Positions 41,280-51,072 of a DNA stretch of 64,000 bases are shown piece by piece. The position numbers and the translations under genes were made by a program. Below the pieces are notes generated by a model. The model was not told the DNA's origin. It was given only the letters and a program-made list of their open reading frames with translations, and ran no database searches. The DNA is taken from the NCBI RefSeq assembly GCF_009857835.1, contig NZ_WWCL01000002.1, positions 558,001 to 622,000 on the forward strand, given 5' to 3'. Numbering within the stretch: the stretch's first letter is position 1; each line of letters opens with the position of its first letter. This DNA comes from Duganella fentianensis (GTDB lineage Bacteria; Pseudomonadota; Gammaproteobacteria; Burkholderiales; Burkholderiaceae_D).

Positions 41280-44200
41280 GCAGCAGCGCAATCCCGTTAA
41301 GGGCACTGGAGTTTCCGCTGCATGGCTCGCGCCTGATCGAGGCCAGCGCCGGTACCGGCAAGACCTGGACCATCGCCGCCCTGTATGTGCGGCTGGTGCT
41401 GGGCCACGGCGGTGCCCAGGGCTATCAGCGCCCCTTGCTGCCATCGGAAATACTGGTGATGACCTTTACCCGTGCGGCCACGCGCGAACTGTCCAACCGC
41501 GTGCGCGAGCGGCTGGTGGAAGCAGCCGCGTACTTCCGTGCCTACGCCGCCATGCCGCTGGCCGGCACGCGTGATGCCTATCTGGACGAAATCCTGCAGG
41601 ACTATCCCGATGCCGCCGCCCAGCAGCAGGCCGCGCACCGGCTGATGCTGGCCGCAGAAACCATGGACGAAGCGGCCATCTTCACGATCGACGCATGGTG
41701 CCAGCGCATGTTGCGCGAACATGCTTTCGATAGCGGCAGCCTGTTCGACGAAGAATTGCTCAGCGACGAGCAGACCCTGTACGAAGATGCAGCGCACGAC
41801 TACTGGCGTCAGCAGGTGTATCCGCTCAATGCGGCCGCTCTGCAGCCACTGCTGGCCTGCTGGGCCAATGTGGGCGCGCTGAAAAAAAGCCTGCGCGAGC
41901 TGACCCGCCGTGCCGACCTGATAGGCGCTAGCCGTGCGGCCGGCTGCAGCGATGCGCCGCTGGGCACACTGATCGTCCAGTTGCAGCAACAGCAGCAGGC
42001 CACGCTGCGTCAGCTCAAGCAGGGCTGGGACGAGCGCATCGCCGCCATGGAGCAGTGGATCAATCAGCAGCGCGCTATCGCACCCAAATGCTTCAACGGC
42101 GTGAAGATGAAGCCGGAAAGCGTGGCCGGCTGGTTCGATAGCCTGCGTGCCTGGGTGGCCGATGCCCATGCCACCCATCCCGATCTGAAGGATACGGCGT
42201 GGCGCCGCCTGACGCCAGATGGTATCGCCGATGCCTTTGCCAAAGATTTCAGCGCCGCAGTGCCGGACTGCTTTGACGCCATCGCTCCGCTGAAAGCAGC
42301 GCTGGACCAGATCGAGCCGCTGTCGTTCGCCCTCTACCGCCACGCAGTGGGATTGATCGCCGCGCGCATGGCGGAACTCAAACTGCGCAACCGCCAGTTC
42401 GGTTTTGCCGACATGCTGGACCGGCTCAACGCTGCGCTGCAGGGCGAGAATGGGCCGGCGCTGCGCCAGCGCATCATCAGCCAGTATCCGGTGGCGCTGG
42501 TGGACGAGTTCCAGGATACTGCGCCCAACCAGTACCAGATTTTCAACCAGCTATACCGTGTGGCCGATAACGATGCGGCCACGGGCCTGTTCCTGATCGG
42601 CGACCCCAAACAGTCCATCTATGGATTCCGCGGTGCCGACATCCACAGCTATCTGGCCGCGCGCGCTGCCACGGCGGGGCGCCATTACCAGCTCGGCACC
42701 AACTACCGTTCCACGGTGGCCTTGGTGGCGGCCGTCAATCAGCTATTCCTGCATGCGGAAAGCGGCGCCGGTGGCACTGGCTTTGCCCGAGGCGCTTTCC
42801 GCTTCCGCAATCCGGCCGACGGCTTCAATCCGCTGCCGTTCGAAGCGGTCGGTGCGCGCGGGCGCGAAGAGCAGCTGCGCAATGGCGCCGGCACGCTGCC
42901 GGCCATGGTGCTGGCCTGTAGCGCCATGCCGCTGAAGGCCGATGCCTACCGCGAGTTCTTTGCCTGGCAGTGCGCCGAGCAGATCGTCAGCCAGCTTAAC
43001 GATGCGGCCACCGGCTTTGCCGGCCCGCACGGGCAGCAGCGTTTGCAGCCGGCCGATATCGCCGTGCTGGTGCGCGACCGGCGCGAAGCCACGGCCATCC
43101 GCACGGCGCTGCAGCGGCGCGGCGTGGCCAGCGTCTACCTGTCGGACAAGGATGCCGTGACGGACAGCGAAGAAGCGGCCGATGTGCTGCGCTGGCTGTC
43201 GGCCGTGGCCACGCCGCTCGATGGCGCGCTGGCCCGCGCTGCGTTTGCCACCGCCACCTGCGGCCTGTCGCTGGCGGAACTGGCACGGCTTTCGTCCGAC
43301 GAGCTGGCATGGGAAAGCCGGGTGGAACAGCTCAAGGGCTGGCACGCGGTGTGGCAGCGGCAGGGCGTACTGGCCATGCTGCGCCGTTTCATCCATGACC
43401 TCAACCTGCCGGCCACCCTGATCCAGCAGCCCGGCGGCGAACGCCGCCTGACCAATCTGCTGCATCTGGCCGAACTGCTGCAGACCGCCAGCCGCCAGCT
43501 CGATGGCGAACAGGCGCTGATCCGCTGGCTGGCGGAGCAGATAGAAGGCGGCGAAGCGGGCGGCGACGAACGCGTGCTACGGCTGGAGAGTGATGCCGAG
43601 CTGGTGAAAGTCATCACCGTGCACAAATCCAAGGGCCTCGAATATCCGCTCGTGTATCTGCCGTTTGCCGTCACCGCGCGCAAGGTGGAGCGGCGCAACC
43701 GCAGCTTCTTCGAATACAGCGATACGCAGGGTGAACGCCATATCGACATGGCACTCACCGACGAAGCGCTGGCCCTGATGGAACAGGCCCGTTTGCAGGA
43801 AGACCTGCGCCTGCTGTACGTAGCACTGACGCGGGCGCGCCACTACCTGTGGCTGGGCGTGACAGCGCAGGCGGCCCGCAAGGAAGGCGAAAACACGCTG
43901 CACGAATCGGCGCTCGGCTATCTGCTGACGGGCGGCGCTGCGCTGCCGTCGGAGCTGATGCTGGAACGCTGGCAGCATGCGATCGCCGGCTGCGACAGCA
44001 TCGAGCTGCAAACCCTGGCAGCCACCGCGACGGCGCCCGTCACCCGTTTGCAGCGGGTGGAACAGCGCCCCGCGCTGCTGGAACCGCAAGGCTATGCGGC
44101 GGCGTTCGAACGTGACTGGGCAGTGGGCAGTTTCAGTTCGCTGGCACGCCGCACCGGCCCCACTGCCAGCATAGGCCAGGCCTTGCCGGTGCCGCGCGAC

Positions 44201-45016
44201 AGCGCGCAGGAAGATCTGCTGCAGGGTGAAGTGGCCACGGCCGGCGCTGTGCAGAAGGTGGATGACGTGGCCTGGCACCGTTTCCCGCGCGGCTCCGTAC
44301 CGGGCAACTTCCTGCACGAGCAGCTGGAATGGCTGGGCAAAGAAGGATTCGCCATGGTGGCGCAGGACAGCTTTGCCAGCCGGCTGGCGCGCCGCGTCGA
44401 GCGGGCCGGCTGGGGCAACCGGCTGCAGGATACCGAGACCTGGCTGCGCCAGATCGTCAGCACGCCGTTGCCCCATCTGCAGGCGCCGCTAAGTGCCATC
44501 CGCCAGCCGCTGCCCGAAATGGAATTCTGGTTCCCCAGCGAGCGGCTGAATACCACGGCGCTCGACGCCCTGTGCGTGCAATACCTGCTGGATGGCGTGG
44601 CCCGGCCAGCACTGCCCGAACGCGAGCTGCACGGCATGCTGAAAGGCTTTGCCGATCTGGTGTTCGAGCACGAAGGACGCTACTGGGTGCTCGATTACAA
44701 ATCGAATGCGCTGGGCGGCAGCGATGCTTCTTACCATACGGCGGCGCTGGTGGCGGCCATGGCCGAACACCGCTACGACATTCAGGGCGCCATCTACCTG
44801 CTGGCGCTGCACCGGCTGCTGCAAAGCCGGCTCGGTGCGTGCTACGACGCAGCGCGCCATCTGGGCGGCACGCTATTCCTGTTCCTGCGCGGGATCGCCA
44901 ACGAGCACACGCGCGGCTGCTATCTGATTACCCCCGATCTCGGCCTGCTGGACGGTCTGGATCTATTGCTGGAGGCGCCCGTTGCGGCGCAGGATGAGGT
45001 TGACCATGCTGACTAG
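41276..45016 (+). CDS. recB: Exodeoxyribonuclease V beta subunit
   Basis: A 1246-residue UvrD/Rep-type helicase-nuclease. Walker A is at residues 23-30 (ASAGTGKT, Lys29). Further motifs are VMTFTRAATRELSNRVRERL, LVDEFQDTAPNQYQIF, FLIGDPKQSIYGFRGAD (read in pieces), TVHKSKGLEYPLVYLPF and LLYVALTRARHYLWLG. The C-terminal RecB nuclease has Asp1140 and Lys1142 in VLDYKSNALG. It drives 3'-5' unwinding and degrades DNA, loading RecA after Chi. The upstream open frame is inside recC and is ignored. Confidence 0.96.
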   Translation: MSSSAIPLRALEFPLHGSRLIEASAGTGKTWTIAALYVRLVLGHGGAQGYQRPLLPSEILVMTFTRAATRELSNRVRERLVEAAAYFRAYAAMPLAGTRDAYLDEILQDYPDAAAQQQAAHRLMLAAETMDEAAIFTIDAWCQRMLREHAFDSGSLFDEELLSDEQTLYEDAAHDYWRQQVYPLNAAALQPLLACWANVGALKKSLRELTRRADLIGASRAAGCSDAPLGTLIVQLQQQQQATLRQLKQGWDERIAAMEQWINQQRAIAPKCFNGVKMKPESVAGWFDSLRAWVADAHATHPDLKDTAWRRLTPDGIADAFAKDFSAAVPDCFDAIAPLKAALDQIEPLSFALYRHAVGLIAARMAELKLRNRQFGFADMLDRLNAALQGENGPALRQRIISQYPVALVDEFQDTAPNQYQIFNQLYRVADNDAATGLFLIGDPKQSIYGFRGADIHSYLAARAATAGRHYQLGTNYRSTVALVAAVNQLFLHAESGAGGTGFARGAFRFRNPADGFNPLPFEAVGARGREEQLRNGAGTLPAMVLACSAMPLKADAYREFFAWQCAEQIVSQLNDAATGFAGPHGQQRLQPADIAVLVRDRREATAIRTALQRRGVASVYLSDKDAVTDSEEAADVLRWLSAVATPLDGALARAAFATATCGLSLAELARLSSDELAWESRVEQLKGWHAVWQRQGVLAMLRRFIHDLNLPATLIQQPGGERRLTNLLHLAELLQTASRQLDGEQALIRWLAEQIEGGEAGGDERVLRLESDAELVKVITVHKSKGLEYPLVYLPFAVTARKVERRNRSFFEYSDTQGERHIDMALTDEALALMEQARLQEDLRLLYVALTRARHYLWLGVTAQAARKEGENTLHESALGYLLTGGAALPSELMLERWQHAIAGCDSIELQTLAATATAPVTRLQRVEQRPALLEPQGYAAAFERDWAVGSFSSLARRTGPTASIGQALPVPRDSAQEDLLQGEVATAGAVQKVDDVAWHRFPRGSVPGNFLHEQLEWLGKEGFAMVAQDSFASRLARRVERAGWGNRLQDTETWLRQIVSTPLPHLQAPLSAIRQPLPEMEFWFPSERLNTTALDALCVQYLLDGVARPALPERELHGMLKGFADLVFEHEGRYWVLDYKSNALGGSDASYHTAALVAAMAEHRYDIQGAIYLLALHRLLQSRLGACYDAARHLGGTLFLFLRGIANEHTRGCYLITPDLGLLDGLDLLLEAPVAAQDEVDHAD

Positions 45017-46982
45017 CCGTTCCGAAGCACTGCTGGCGCAGCTCGATGTGCTGACCGAAGCCGGCCATCTGCGCCGCCTGAGCGGTACTTTCGCCCGTTT
45101 CATCGGCACTCTGGGGCAGGATACGGCACCGCTGCTGGCGGCCTGCGTGCTGCTGGCCGAACTGGAAGGGCGCGGCCATAGCTGCATGAAGCTGGACGAC
45201 TTGTCCGGTGCCGTGAGCACCCAGCTGGGCTGGCAGCCGGATTTGTGGCGCGGCCTGCGCGACAGCGTGGCGGGCTGGCCGCAGGATGGGGCAGGGTGGC
45301 GCAAGCTGCTGGCCGCCAGCGAACAGGTGTGGGCTGTGGGCGATCTGGATTTCGACCAGCCGCTGGTGCTCGATGGCGAGCGCCTCTATCTGCGCCGCTA
45401 CTGGCGCGATGAAAAACTGGTGGCCCTGGCCGTGCGCCAGCGCGCGCTGGGCGAACTGCTGGCCGGCGATGCCAGCGCGGACATTGCCGGCATCCGCCGC
45501 TGGCTGGACCTGCTCTTCCCCCACGCCAGCCGTGGCGGAGGCCCGGACTGGCAGAAGATCGCCTGCGCCGTGGCGGTGCGGGGCAAGCTGGGCATCATCA
45601 CCGGTGGCCCCGGTACGGGCAAAACCTATACGGTGGCGCGCCTGCTGGCATTGCTGTTTGCCAGCGCCGGCAATGGCCGCGACAACCTGCGCGTGGCGCT
45701 GGCCGCGCCGACCGGCAAGGCTGCTGCTAGGCTCAAGCAATCGATCGACACGGCGCTGGAAGAACTGGACCAGAAAGTGGGCGCCGAACTGCCGCTGCGT
45801 GAACTGGCCGGCCGCATGGGCGCCGCGCGTACCCTGCATAGCCTGCTGGGGGCGCGGCCCGATACGCGCGCCTTCCGCCACCATGCGGGCAACCAGCTGG
45901 AAGTGGATGTGCTGATCGTCGATGAAGCCTCGATGATCCACCTCGAAATGATGGCCGCGCTGCTGGCCGCCTTGCCGCCGCAGGCCACCCTGATACTGCT
46001 GGGTGACAAGGACCAGCTGGCATCCGTCGAAGCGGGCGCCGTGCTGGGTGATCTGTGCTTTGATGCCGAGGCGGGCGGCTACCACGCCGAAACGCTCAGC
46101 TATGTGCGCGATGCCAGCGGCATCAGCATCCCTGACGAATACGCCGGGCAGGCCGGCCCCATCGCCCAGCAGACTGTGATGCTGCGCGAAAGCCGCCGCT
46201 TCGGCGGGCCTATCGGCGCACTGGCGCTGGCCGTCAACCGCGGCGATGGTGCGGCCACCGTGCAGGTGCTGCGCCAGCCTTCGGATGGCAAGCTGGCGTG
46301 GACCGATCCGGCCCTGCCGGCCGATGCGCTGCAACTGGCGCTGGCGGGCCGCGACGGCGCGCCCGGTGGTTACAGCCGCTATCTGCAGCTGCTCAGGGCC
46401 GGTGCGCCCGAGGGCGAGGGCGCCGCTTATCTGGACTGGGTGAAAACCCTGATCGTGGCGTTCGAACGCTTCCGCATCCTGTGCGCCGTGCGCGATGGCG
46501 AGTGGGGCGTGCAGGGGCTGAACGAAGCCATAGAACAGCGCCTGCAGAGTGCGGGCCTGTTGCGCCGCTACGGCGAATGGTATGCGGGCCGGCCTGTGAT
46601 GGTCACGCGTAACGACTATGCGACCGGGGTATTCAACGGCGATATCGGCCTGACGCTGCCGGACCCGTTACGGCCCGGCGCCATGCGCGTGTATTTCTCG
46701 GACGGCGATGCGGTGCGCAGCGTACTGGCCACGCGCCTGCGCAACGTCGAAACGGCGTTCGCCATGACGGTACACAAATCGCAGGGATCGGAATTCGAGC
46801 ACACGGTGCTGGTGCTGCCACGCGAGAGCAATGGCACGCTGGCGCGCGAGCTGGTCTACACCGGCATCACGCGCGCCCGCGAATACTTTACTTTGCTGAC
46901 GCCGAATCAGCAGGTGCTGCTGGACGCCATCGCCCAGCGTACCCAGCGCGCCAGTGGCCTGCGCGCGCTGCTGACGGTTTGA
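45006..46982 (+). CDS. recD: Exodeoxyribonuclease V alpha subunit
   Basis: A 658-residue superfamily-1B 5'-3' helicase. Walker A ITGGPGTGKTYTVARL includes Lys206; the DEAS box is VDVLIVDEASMIHLEM, and late motifs are ARNDYATG-like VTRNDYATGVFNGDIG, FAMTVHKSQGSEF and VYTGITRAREYFTLL. ATG 45006 was chosen because GAGG (44997-45000) is well placed and it overlaps the recB stop (45016). Completes the RecBCD operon for double-strand-break repair and foreign DNA degradation. Confidence 0.95.
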   Translation: MLTSRSEALLAQLDVLTEAGHLRRLSGTFARFIGTLGQDTAPLLAACVLLAELEGRGHSCMKLDDLSGAVSTQLGWQPDLWRGLRDSVAGWPQDGAGWRKLLAASEQVWAVGDLDFDQPLVLDGERLYLRRYWRDEKLVALAVRQRALGELLAGDASADIAGIRRWLDLLFPHASRGGGPDWQKIACAVAVRGKLGIITGGPGTGKTYTVARLLALLFASAGNGRDNLRVALAAPTGKAAARLKQSIDTALEELDQKVGAELPLRELAGRMGAARTLHSLLGARPDTRAFRHHAGNQLEVDVLIVDEASMIHLEMMAALLAALPPQATLILLGDKDQLASVEAGAVLGDLCFDAEAGGYHAETLSYVRDASGISIPDEYAGQAGPIAQQTVMLRESRRFGGPIGALALAVNRGDGAATVQVLRQPSDGKLAWTDPALPADALQLALAGRDGAPGGYSRYLQLLRAGAPEGEGAAYLDWVKTLIVAFERFRILCAVRDGEWGVQGLNEAIEQRLQSAGLLRRYGEWYAGRPVMVTRNDYATGVFNGDIGLTLPDPLRPGAMRVYFSDGDAVRSVLATRLRNVETAFAMTVHKSQGSEFEHTVLVLPRESNGTLARELVYTGITRAREYFTLLTPNQQVLLDAIAQRTQRASGLRALLTV

Positions 46983-46993
46983 AGCGGGCCTGA

Positions 46994-47866
46994 TCAGGCC
47001 GCGCGGCGGTGGTGCTTGCTGCTCTTGGCGGCTTTGCGGCTGCCTTTGGCGGCGACCTTCATGACTTTGGGTTCGCCATCAGGGCCGGCCACGAAGCGGC
47101 GGATATTCAGCGCATCCATCATGCGGGCCGAATTGGCCTTGGCATTGAGCAGTACCAGCGTGGCGTTCTTGCCGGCCGATTTGAAGCGCATGATCAGGCA
47201 GCGGCCAGCTTCTTCCGTGTAGCCGGTTTTGGACAGGCCCACATCCCAGCCCTTGGCACCGACCAGACGGTTGGTGTTGTGGTACTCGACCTTGCGGCCT
47301 TTGATATTGATGATGTCCTTGGTATCGGTGGTGATACGGCGGATTTCCGGATAGGCCGAGGCGGCGCTGGCCATGCGCACCAGATCGGTGGCGGTGGAGC
47401 GGTTGTTAGGCGACAGGCCGGTCGGTTCTTCGATCACGGTCTGGCTCATGCCGAGCGCGCGGATTTTGGCATTCACGGCAGCCTTGAACGCTGCCGGACC
47501 GCCGGGGAAGGTGCGTGCCAGCGAGGCGGCTGCACGGTTATCGGACGACATCAGGGCCAGTTGCAGCACATCGCGGCGCGACAGTTCGGCACCGACCGGC
47601 ACGCGCGAGGTGCTGTGCTTGAGCGTGTCCACATCGGTCTTGTCGATGCTGATAGGCGCTTCCAGATCGGCGCGCGAATCGAGCACCACCATGGCCGTCA
47701 TCAGCTTGGTCAGCGAAGCGATAGGCACTTGTACGGTGGAGTTCTTTTCCAGCAGGACTTTGCCGGTGTCATCTTCCACCACCAGCACGGACTGCGAGCC
47801 CAGCGGCACTGCCAGCGCGGCGGCCGTGACAGAACTCAGTAATACAGCGACAATTTTTTTGAGCAT
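46994..47866 (-). CDS. pbpG: D-alanyl-D-alanine endopeptidase (PBP7-like)
   Basis: A 290-residue penicillin-binding peptidase of family S11. The signal peptide is MLKKIVAVLLSSVTAAALA. The active site has Ser51 and Lys54 in IASLTKLM, Ser108-Asp-Asn110 in MSSDNRAA and Lys213-Thr-Gly in LSKTGYTEEAG. It cleaves cross-links in peptidoglycan and is probably loosely attached in the periplasm. A basic tail (AAKGSRKAAKSSKHHRR) is an unusual extension that could bind the wall or membrane. Convergent with recD, 11 nt apart. Confidence 0.93.
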   Translation of the reverse strand: MLKKIVAVLLSSVTAAALAVPLGSQSVLVVEDDTGKVLLEKNSTVQVPIASLTKLMTAMVVLDSRADLEAPISIDKTDVDTLKHSTSRVPVGAELSRRDVLQLALMSSDNRAAASLARTFPGGPAAFKAAVNAKIRALGMSQTVIEEPTGLSPNNRSTATDLVRMASAASAYPEIRRITTDTKDIINIKGRKVEYHNTNRLVGAKGWDVGLSKTGYTEEAGRCLIMRFKSAGKNATLVLLNAKANSARMMDALNIRRFVAGPDGEPKVMKVAAKGSRKAAKSSKHHRRAA

Positions 47867-48193
47867 AGTTTCAATATTCGGTTAAATCTGGCGAAATTCG
47901 GCAGAGCAGGCGTCTAACACCACGGATTGCCTCTATCTGTACGGCAATACTCTCTCAGGCTGGAAGATAACATTAAAGTGCTTTCTCGTCTATTGAATGT
48001 AACTGTCGGATTCCACTAGGCTTATTGGTAATTTTGAGCAAATCCGGGCAAATCTGGCCGCTGCGCGCTCAGGCGCACTTCGGCCCCACTCTGCCGGGCG
48101 CGCTCAGGCAGGCGAAAAAAAGCCCCGCAAACGTGGCGGGGCCTTGTTGTACCGGGAGTACAGTCGCTGCGCTGGCGACATACAGCCTGTGGT
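47867..48193. other. 327-nt intergenic region with sbp terminator
   Basis: The left part should contain the pbpG promoter (minus strand), though I see no convincing -35/-10 pair. The right part holds the terminator for the sulfate-binding gene at 48115-48142. No coding frame is credible between them. Confidence 0.5.
48115..48142 (-). terminator. Rho-independent terminator of the sulfate-binding gene
   Basis: On the minus strand GCCCCGC pairs with GCGGGGC (48122-48128 with 48136-48142, 7-nt loop) and is followed by seven T residues (complement of 48115-48121), 52 nt after the stop codon at 48194. Confidence 0.9.
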
Positions 48194-49216
48194 TTATTTG
48201 CTCTGATAAATGCGGTCGAACTCGGCGCCGTCATCAAAGTGTTTTTTCTGCGCCGCTTTCCAGCCGCCGAACACATCATCCACCGTAAACAGACTGATCT
48301 GGTGGAAGTTGGCCTTGTATTTTTTGAAAGCCGCTTCCGAACGGGGACGGAAATAGTGTTTGGCGATCACGTCCTGCGCCTGTTCCGTGTACAGGAAGTT
48401 CAGGTAGCCGGTCGCCTGCTTGCGCAGATTACGGCGGTCTACCACCTTGTCCACCACGGCGACGGGCGATTCGGCCAGTATCGAGAGCGAAGGATAGACC
48501 ACTTCGAAGTTGTCGCCGAATTCGGCACGTACCAGATTCACTTCGTTTTCAAACGTCACCAGCACGTCGCCTATGCTGCGCTGGGTGAAGGTGGTGGTAG
48601 CGCCACGGCCACCGGCGTCCAGCACCGGTACGTTCTTGAAGATTTTCGTCACCAGCTCGCGCGCCTGTGCTTCATTGCCGCCTTTTTTCAGCACCGAGCC
48701 CCAGGCGGCCAGATAGGTGTAGCGGCCATTGCCGGCCGTTTTAGGATTGGGGATGATGACTTTCACGCCCGGTTTGGCCAGATCGCCCCAGTCCTTGATC
48801 TGTTGCGGATTGCCTTTGCGCACCAGAAATACCATGGTGGAGTAGAACGGCGCCGCATTGTGGGGGAATTTCTTGGCCCAGTCCTGTACCACCAGCCCAC
48901 GCTCGGCCAGCATGTCGATATCGTTGGCCTGATTCATGGTCACCACGGCCGCTTCCATGCCATCGGCCACCGAGCGGGCCTGTTTGGACGAGCCGCCATG
49001 GGACTGGTTGACGTTGACGGTTTCACCCGTGCTCTTTTTCCAGTCGGCGACGAACAGCGGGTTGATATCCTTGAACAGTTCACGTGCCACGTCATAGGAG
49101 GCATTGAGCAGCACCGTATCGGCCGCATGGGCAGGCATGGACAGGCCGAACAGGCCGGCGCTGGTGGCCAGCAGGGCGGTGGTGAACAGGCGGCGGGTAG
49201 CTTGGTGCGTAGTCAT
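48194..49216 (-). CDS. sbp: Sulfate/thiosulfate ABC transporter substrate-binding protein
   Basis: A 340-residue periplasmic protein with a signal peptide (RRLFTTALLATSAGLFGLSMPAHA, cleavage before ADTVL). The mature chain matches Sbp/CysP: LLNASYDVARELFKDIN, NQSHGGSSKQARSVADG, PNPKTAGNGRYTYLAAWG and DVLVTFENEVNL. It binds sulfate in the periplasm. It is an orphan: no cysT, cysW or cysA lies nearby, so it must feed a transporter elsewhere. An A/T-rich stretch on the minus strand around 49255-49300 could hold a CysB-type site, but I cannot prove it. Confidence 0.93.
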   Translation of the reverse strand: MTTHQATRRLFTTALLATSAGLFGLSMPAHAADTVLLNASYDVARELFKDINPLFVADWKKSTGETVNVNQSHGGSSKQARSVADGMEAAVVTMNQANDIDMLAERGLVVQDWAKKFPHNAAPFYSTMVFLVRKGNPQQIKDWGDLAKPGVKVIIPNPKTAGNGRYTYLAAWGSVLKKGGNEAQARELVTKIFKNVPVLDAGGRGATTTFTQRSIGDVLVTFENEVNLVRAEFGDNFEVVYPSLSILAESPVAVVDKVVDRRNLRKQATGYLNFLYTEQAQDVIAKHYFRPRSEAAFKKYKANFHQISLFTVDDVFGGWKAAQKKHFDDGAEFDRIYQSK

Positions 49217-49514
49217 GGCAGGCTTTCTGATGAACGGACGCTCATAGTGTAAAATTCCGCGCCGAAAAGATACGAATTTTTCGTTATATGCTTATTTTTA
49301 AGGAGATGCACGACAGTTCCTCGATTTCCGCATAAGGAATTCCGGAATGATTCGTGGGCAAAAGCAGGGCCAGCTACTAGGCTGTGAAGGCAGGAACGGC
49401 GCAGAAACGGGGGCGCCCGCAACGACTTTCATGGCTTGGTGTATAGTCGAATCAGGCACTGAAGAAGGCGTTTAAACGCTTCATTTTTGCTAATAGAAAT
49501 GTTTGTGAGCGTAC

Positions 49515-50060
49515 ATGAGTTCTGAAATTCGCAGTCTTGAAGTCCGACCGGCCGAGGTCAGCGATGCGGTCGCTGCCTGTACGGTGCTGCGCCGTTCCAT
49601 TGCCGAATGCTGTGGCGTGGACCACAAGCAGGATCCGGCCATACTGGCCGCATGGCTGGGCAACAAGACGCCGGAGATGGTGGCCAGCTGGTTTGCTTCA
49701 CCCACCAACTATTCCGTGGTGGCCGTACAGGATGGCGTGGTGGTCGGCGTGGCCCTGCTGACAGGCGCCGGCAAACTGGCCCTGTGTTATCTGCTGCCCG
49801 AAGTGCGCGGTCAGGGTGTGGGCAAGGCGCTGCTGGAGCGGGTCGAAGCGCAGGCCTGCAGCTGGGGCGTGAAAGCGCTGCAACTGCATAGCACGGCGAC
49901 AGGCGAGGGCTTTTTTGCCAAATGCGGCTACATCGATTCGGGCAAGGTACGCTCGCCCTACGGCGTCGAAACAGTGTTCTTCTGGAAGCAGCTCGAAGCG
50001 GGTGCGCCGGCAGCCGATGGCAGCAAACGCAAGCGCTTCTGCAACTGCAATTCGGCCTGA
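49515..50060 (+). CDS. GNAT-family N-acetyltransferase
   Basis: A 181-residue acetyltransferase: LEVRPAEVSDAVAACTVLRRS at the start (read in pieces), LALCYLLPEVRGQGVGKALLERVE with the acetyl-CoA loop R-G-Q-G-V-G-K, and GEGFFAKCGYIDSG. Ends with a Cys-rich tail (KRKRFCNCNSA) beyond the fold, which is unusual and could bind metal. Substrate unknown. Convergent with the amidotransferase gene. Confidence 0.88.
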   Translation: MSSEIRSLEVRPAEVSDAVAACTVLRRSIAECCGVDHKQDPAILAAWLGNKTPEMVASWFASPTNYSVVAVQDGVVVGVALLTGAGKLALCYLLPEVRGQGVGKALLERVEAQACSWGVKALQLHSTATGEGFFAKCGYIDSGKVRSPYGVETVFFWKQLEAGAPAADGSKRKRFCNCNSA

Positions 50061-50073
50061 GCCCGACCTGAAT

Positions 50074-50108
50074 CAGGCCTAGATGCAGGCCTAGATGCAG
50101 GCCTGCAT
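50074..50108. repeat. Short 12-bp tandem repeat and palindrome
   Basis: CAGGCCTAGATG occurs at 50074-50085 and 50086-50097, followed by a partial third unit. The last part forms a 14-bp palindrome ATGCAGGCCTGCAT (50095-50108) between two convergent genes and could serve as a weak transcription end. Confidence 0.65.
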
Positions 50109-50119
50109 TTCCCGCTGCG

Positions 50120-50917
50120 CTAGGCGCAGATCTGCAAGTCCCATTCCTGCTGGCGCACCGGCTGTGCGCCCACTTCCTCACCCTGTATAAACAGTTTCAG
50201 TTCGCCCGGTGCGAAGCGCTGCCACTGTTCGTTGCTGGTCAGCGGGCGGGTGGCGATCACCGTCATGCGGTCATCCGGCTGGTTGTGCTGGCTGAAGTCT
50301 ATGCTGAGATCGCAATCGACCAGCTGTGCAACGCTGAACGGATACTGGCGCTGCACGCTGTGCAGCTCGGTGCTGCAATAGGCGAACAGCAGTTCGCCGT
50401 TGGATAGCAGAAAATTGAAGCTGCCGTATTCGGCGATGCCGGCAGCCAGTATCTGCAGCGTGGCAAACAGCTGGTGACGCGCTGGCCGGTGTTCATAGCG
50501 CAGCGCCAGCTCGGACAGGATGTGGCAGAACGCCAGCTCGCTATCCGTATCGCCCCACGGGGCATACAGGCCACGGCGCGGCTGGAATAGTTTGAGATCG
50601 CCATTATGGGCGAACGACCAGGTCTGGCCCCACAGCTTGCGCGTGAACGGGTGGCTGTTTTCCAGCGAGACGCGGCCCTGCGTCGCCTTGCGGATATGGG
50701 CGATCACATTGCGTGCCTTGATGGGCTGGCTGCGGAATTGCTGCGCCAGCAGCGAGCTGCTGCAGGCCAGCGCATCGGTGTAAAGCTGGCAGTCGCTGCC
50801 ATTGTGCAGGGCGATGCCCCAGCCGTCGCCATGTTCGGCGCTGCGCCGTGCAAAGCCGGTGAAAGAAAAGTCCAGCGCGGCGGGCTGTTTGCTGCTCATG
50901 GCGAGTAATTGGCACAT
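50120..50917 (-). CDS. Class II glutamine amidotransferase (YafJ-like)
   Basis: A 265-residue Ntn-type amidotransferase domain protein. Cys2 follows the initiator Met (MCQLLAMSS) and would be the nucleophile after Met removal. Typical elements are SAEHGDGWGIALH, NVIAHIRKATQG, NSHPFTR, WSFAHNGDL and GDTDSELAF. It is a stand-alone glutaminase domain without a synthase partner; the YafJ/YhjC-type family has no firm reaction assigned. ATG at 50917 is fixed by the required Cys2. Confidence 0.9.
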   Translation of the reverse strand: MCQLLAMSSKQPAALDFSFTGFARRSAEHGDGWGIALHNGSDCQLYTDALACSSSLLAQQFRSQPIKARNVIAHIRKATQGRVSLENSHPFTRKLWGQTWSFAHNGDLKLFQPRRGLYAPWGDTDSELAFCHILSELALRYEHRPARHQLFATLQILAAGIAEYGSFNFLLSNGELLFAYCSTELHSVQRQYPFSVAQLVDCDLSIDFSQHNQPDDRMTVIATRPLTSNEQWQRFAPGELKLFIQGEEVGAQPVRQQEWDLQICA

Positions 50918-51072
50918 GGGGCTTCCGTAGTCAGTGACGATGGCTAACGATAGCGTCCGTCTGCTTGCGGGGGAAGGAAGCTTTTTGCATATTCATAGCT
51001 GCAAGCATTCGTTCAGCTTTTGCTGCCGCTCCGCTAGGCTGTCGCTGTTATACCTATACGACAAGGTGCAGC

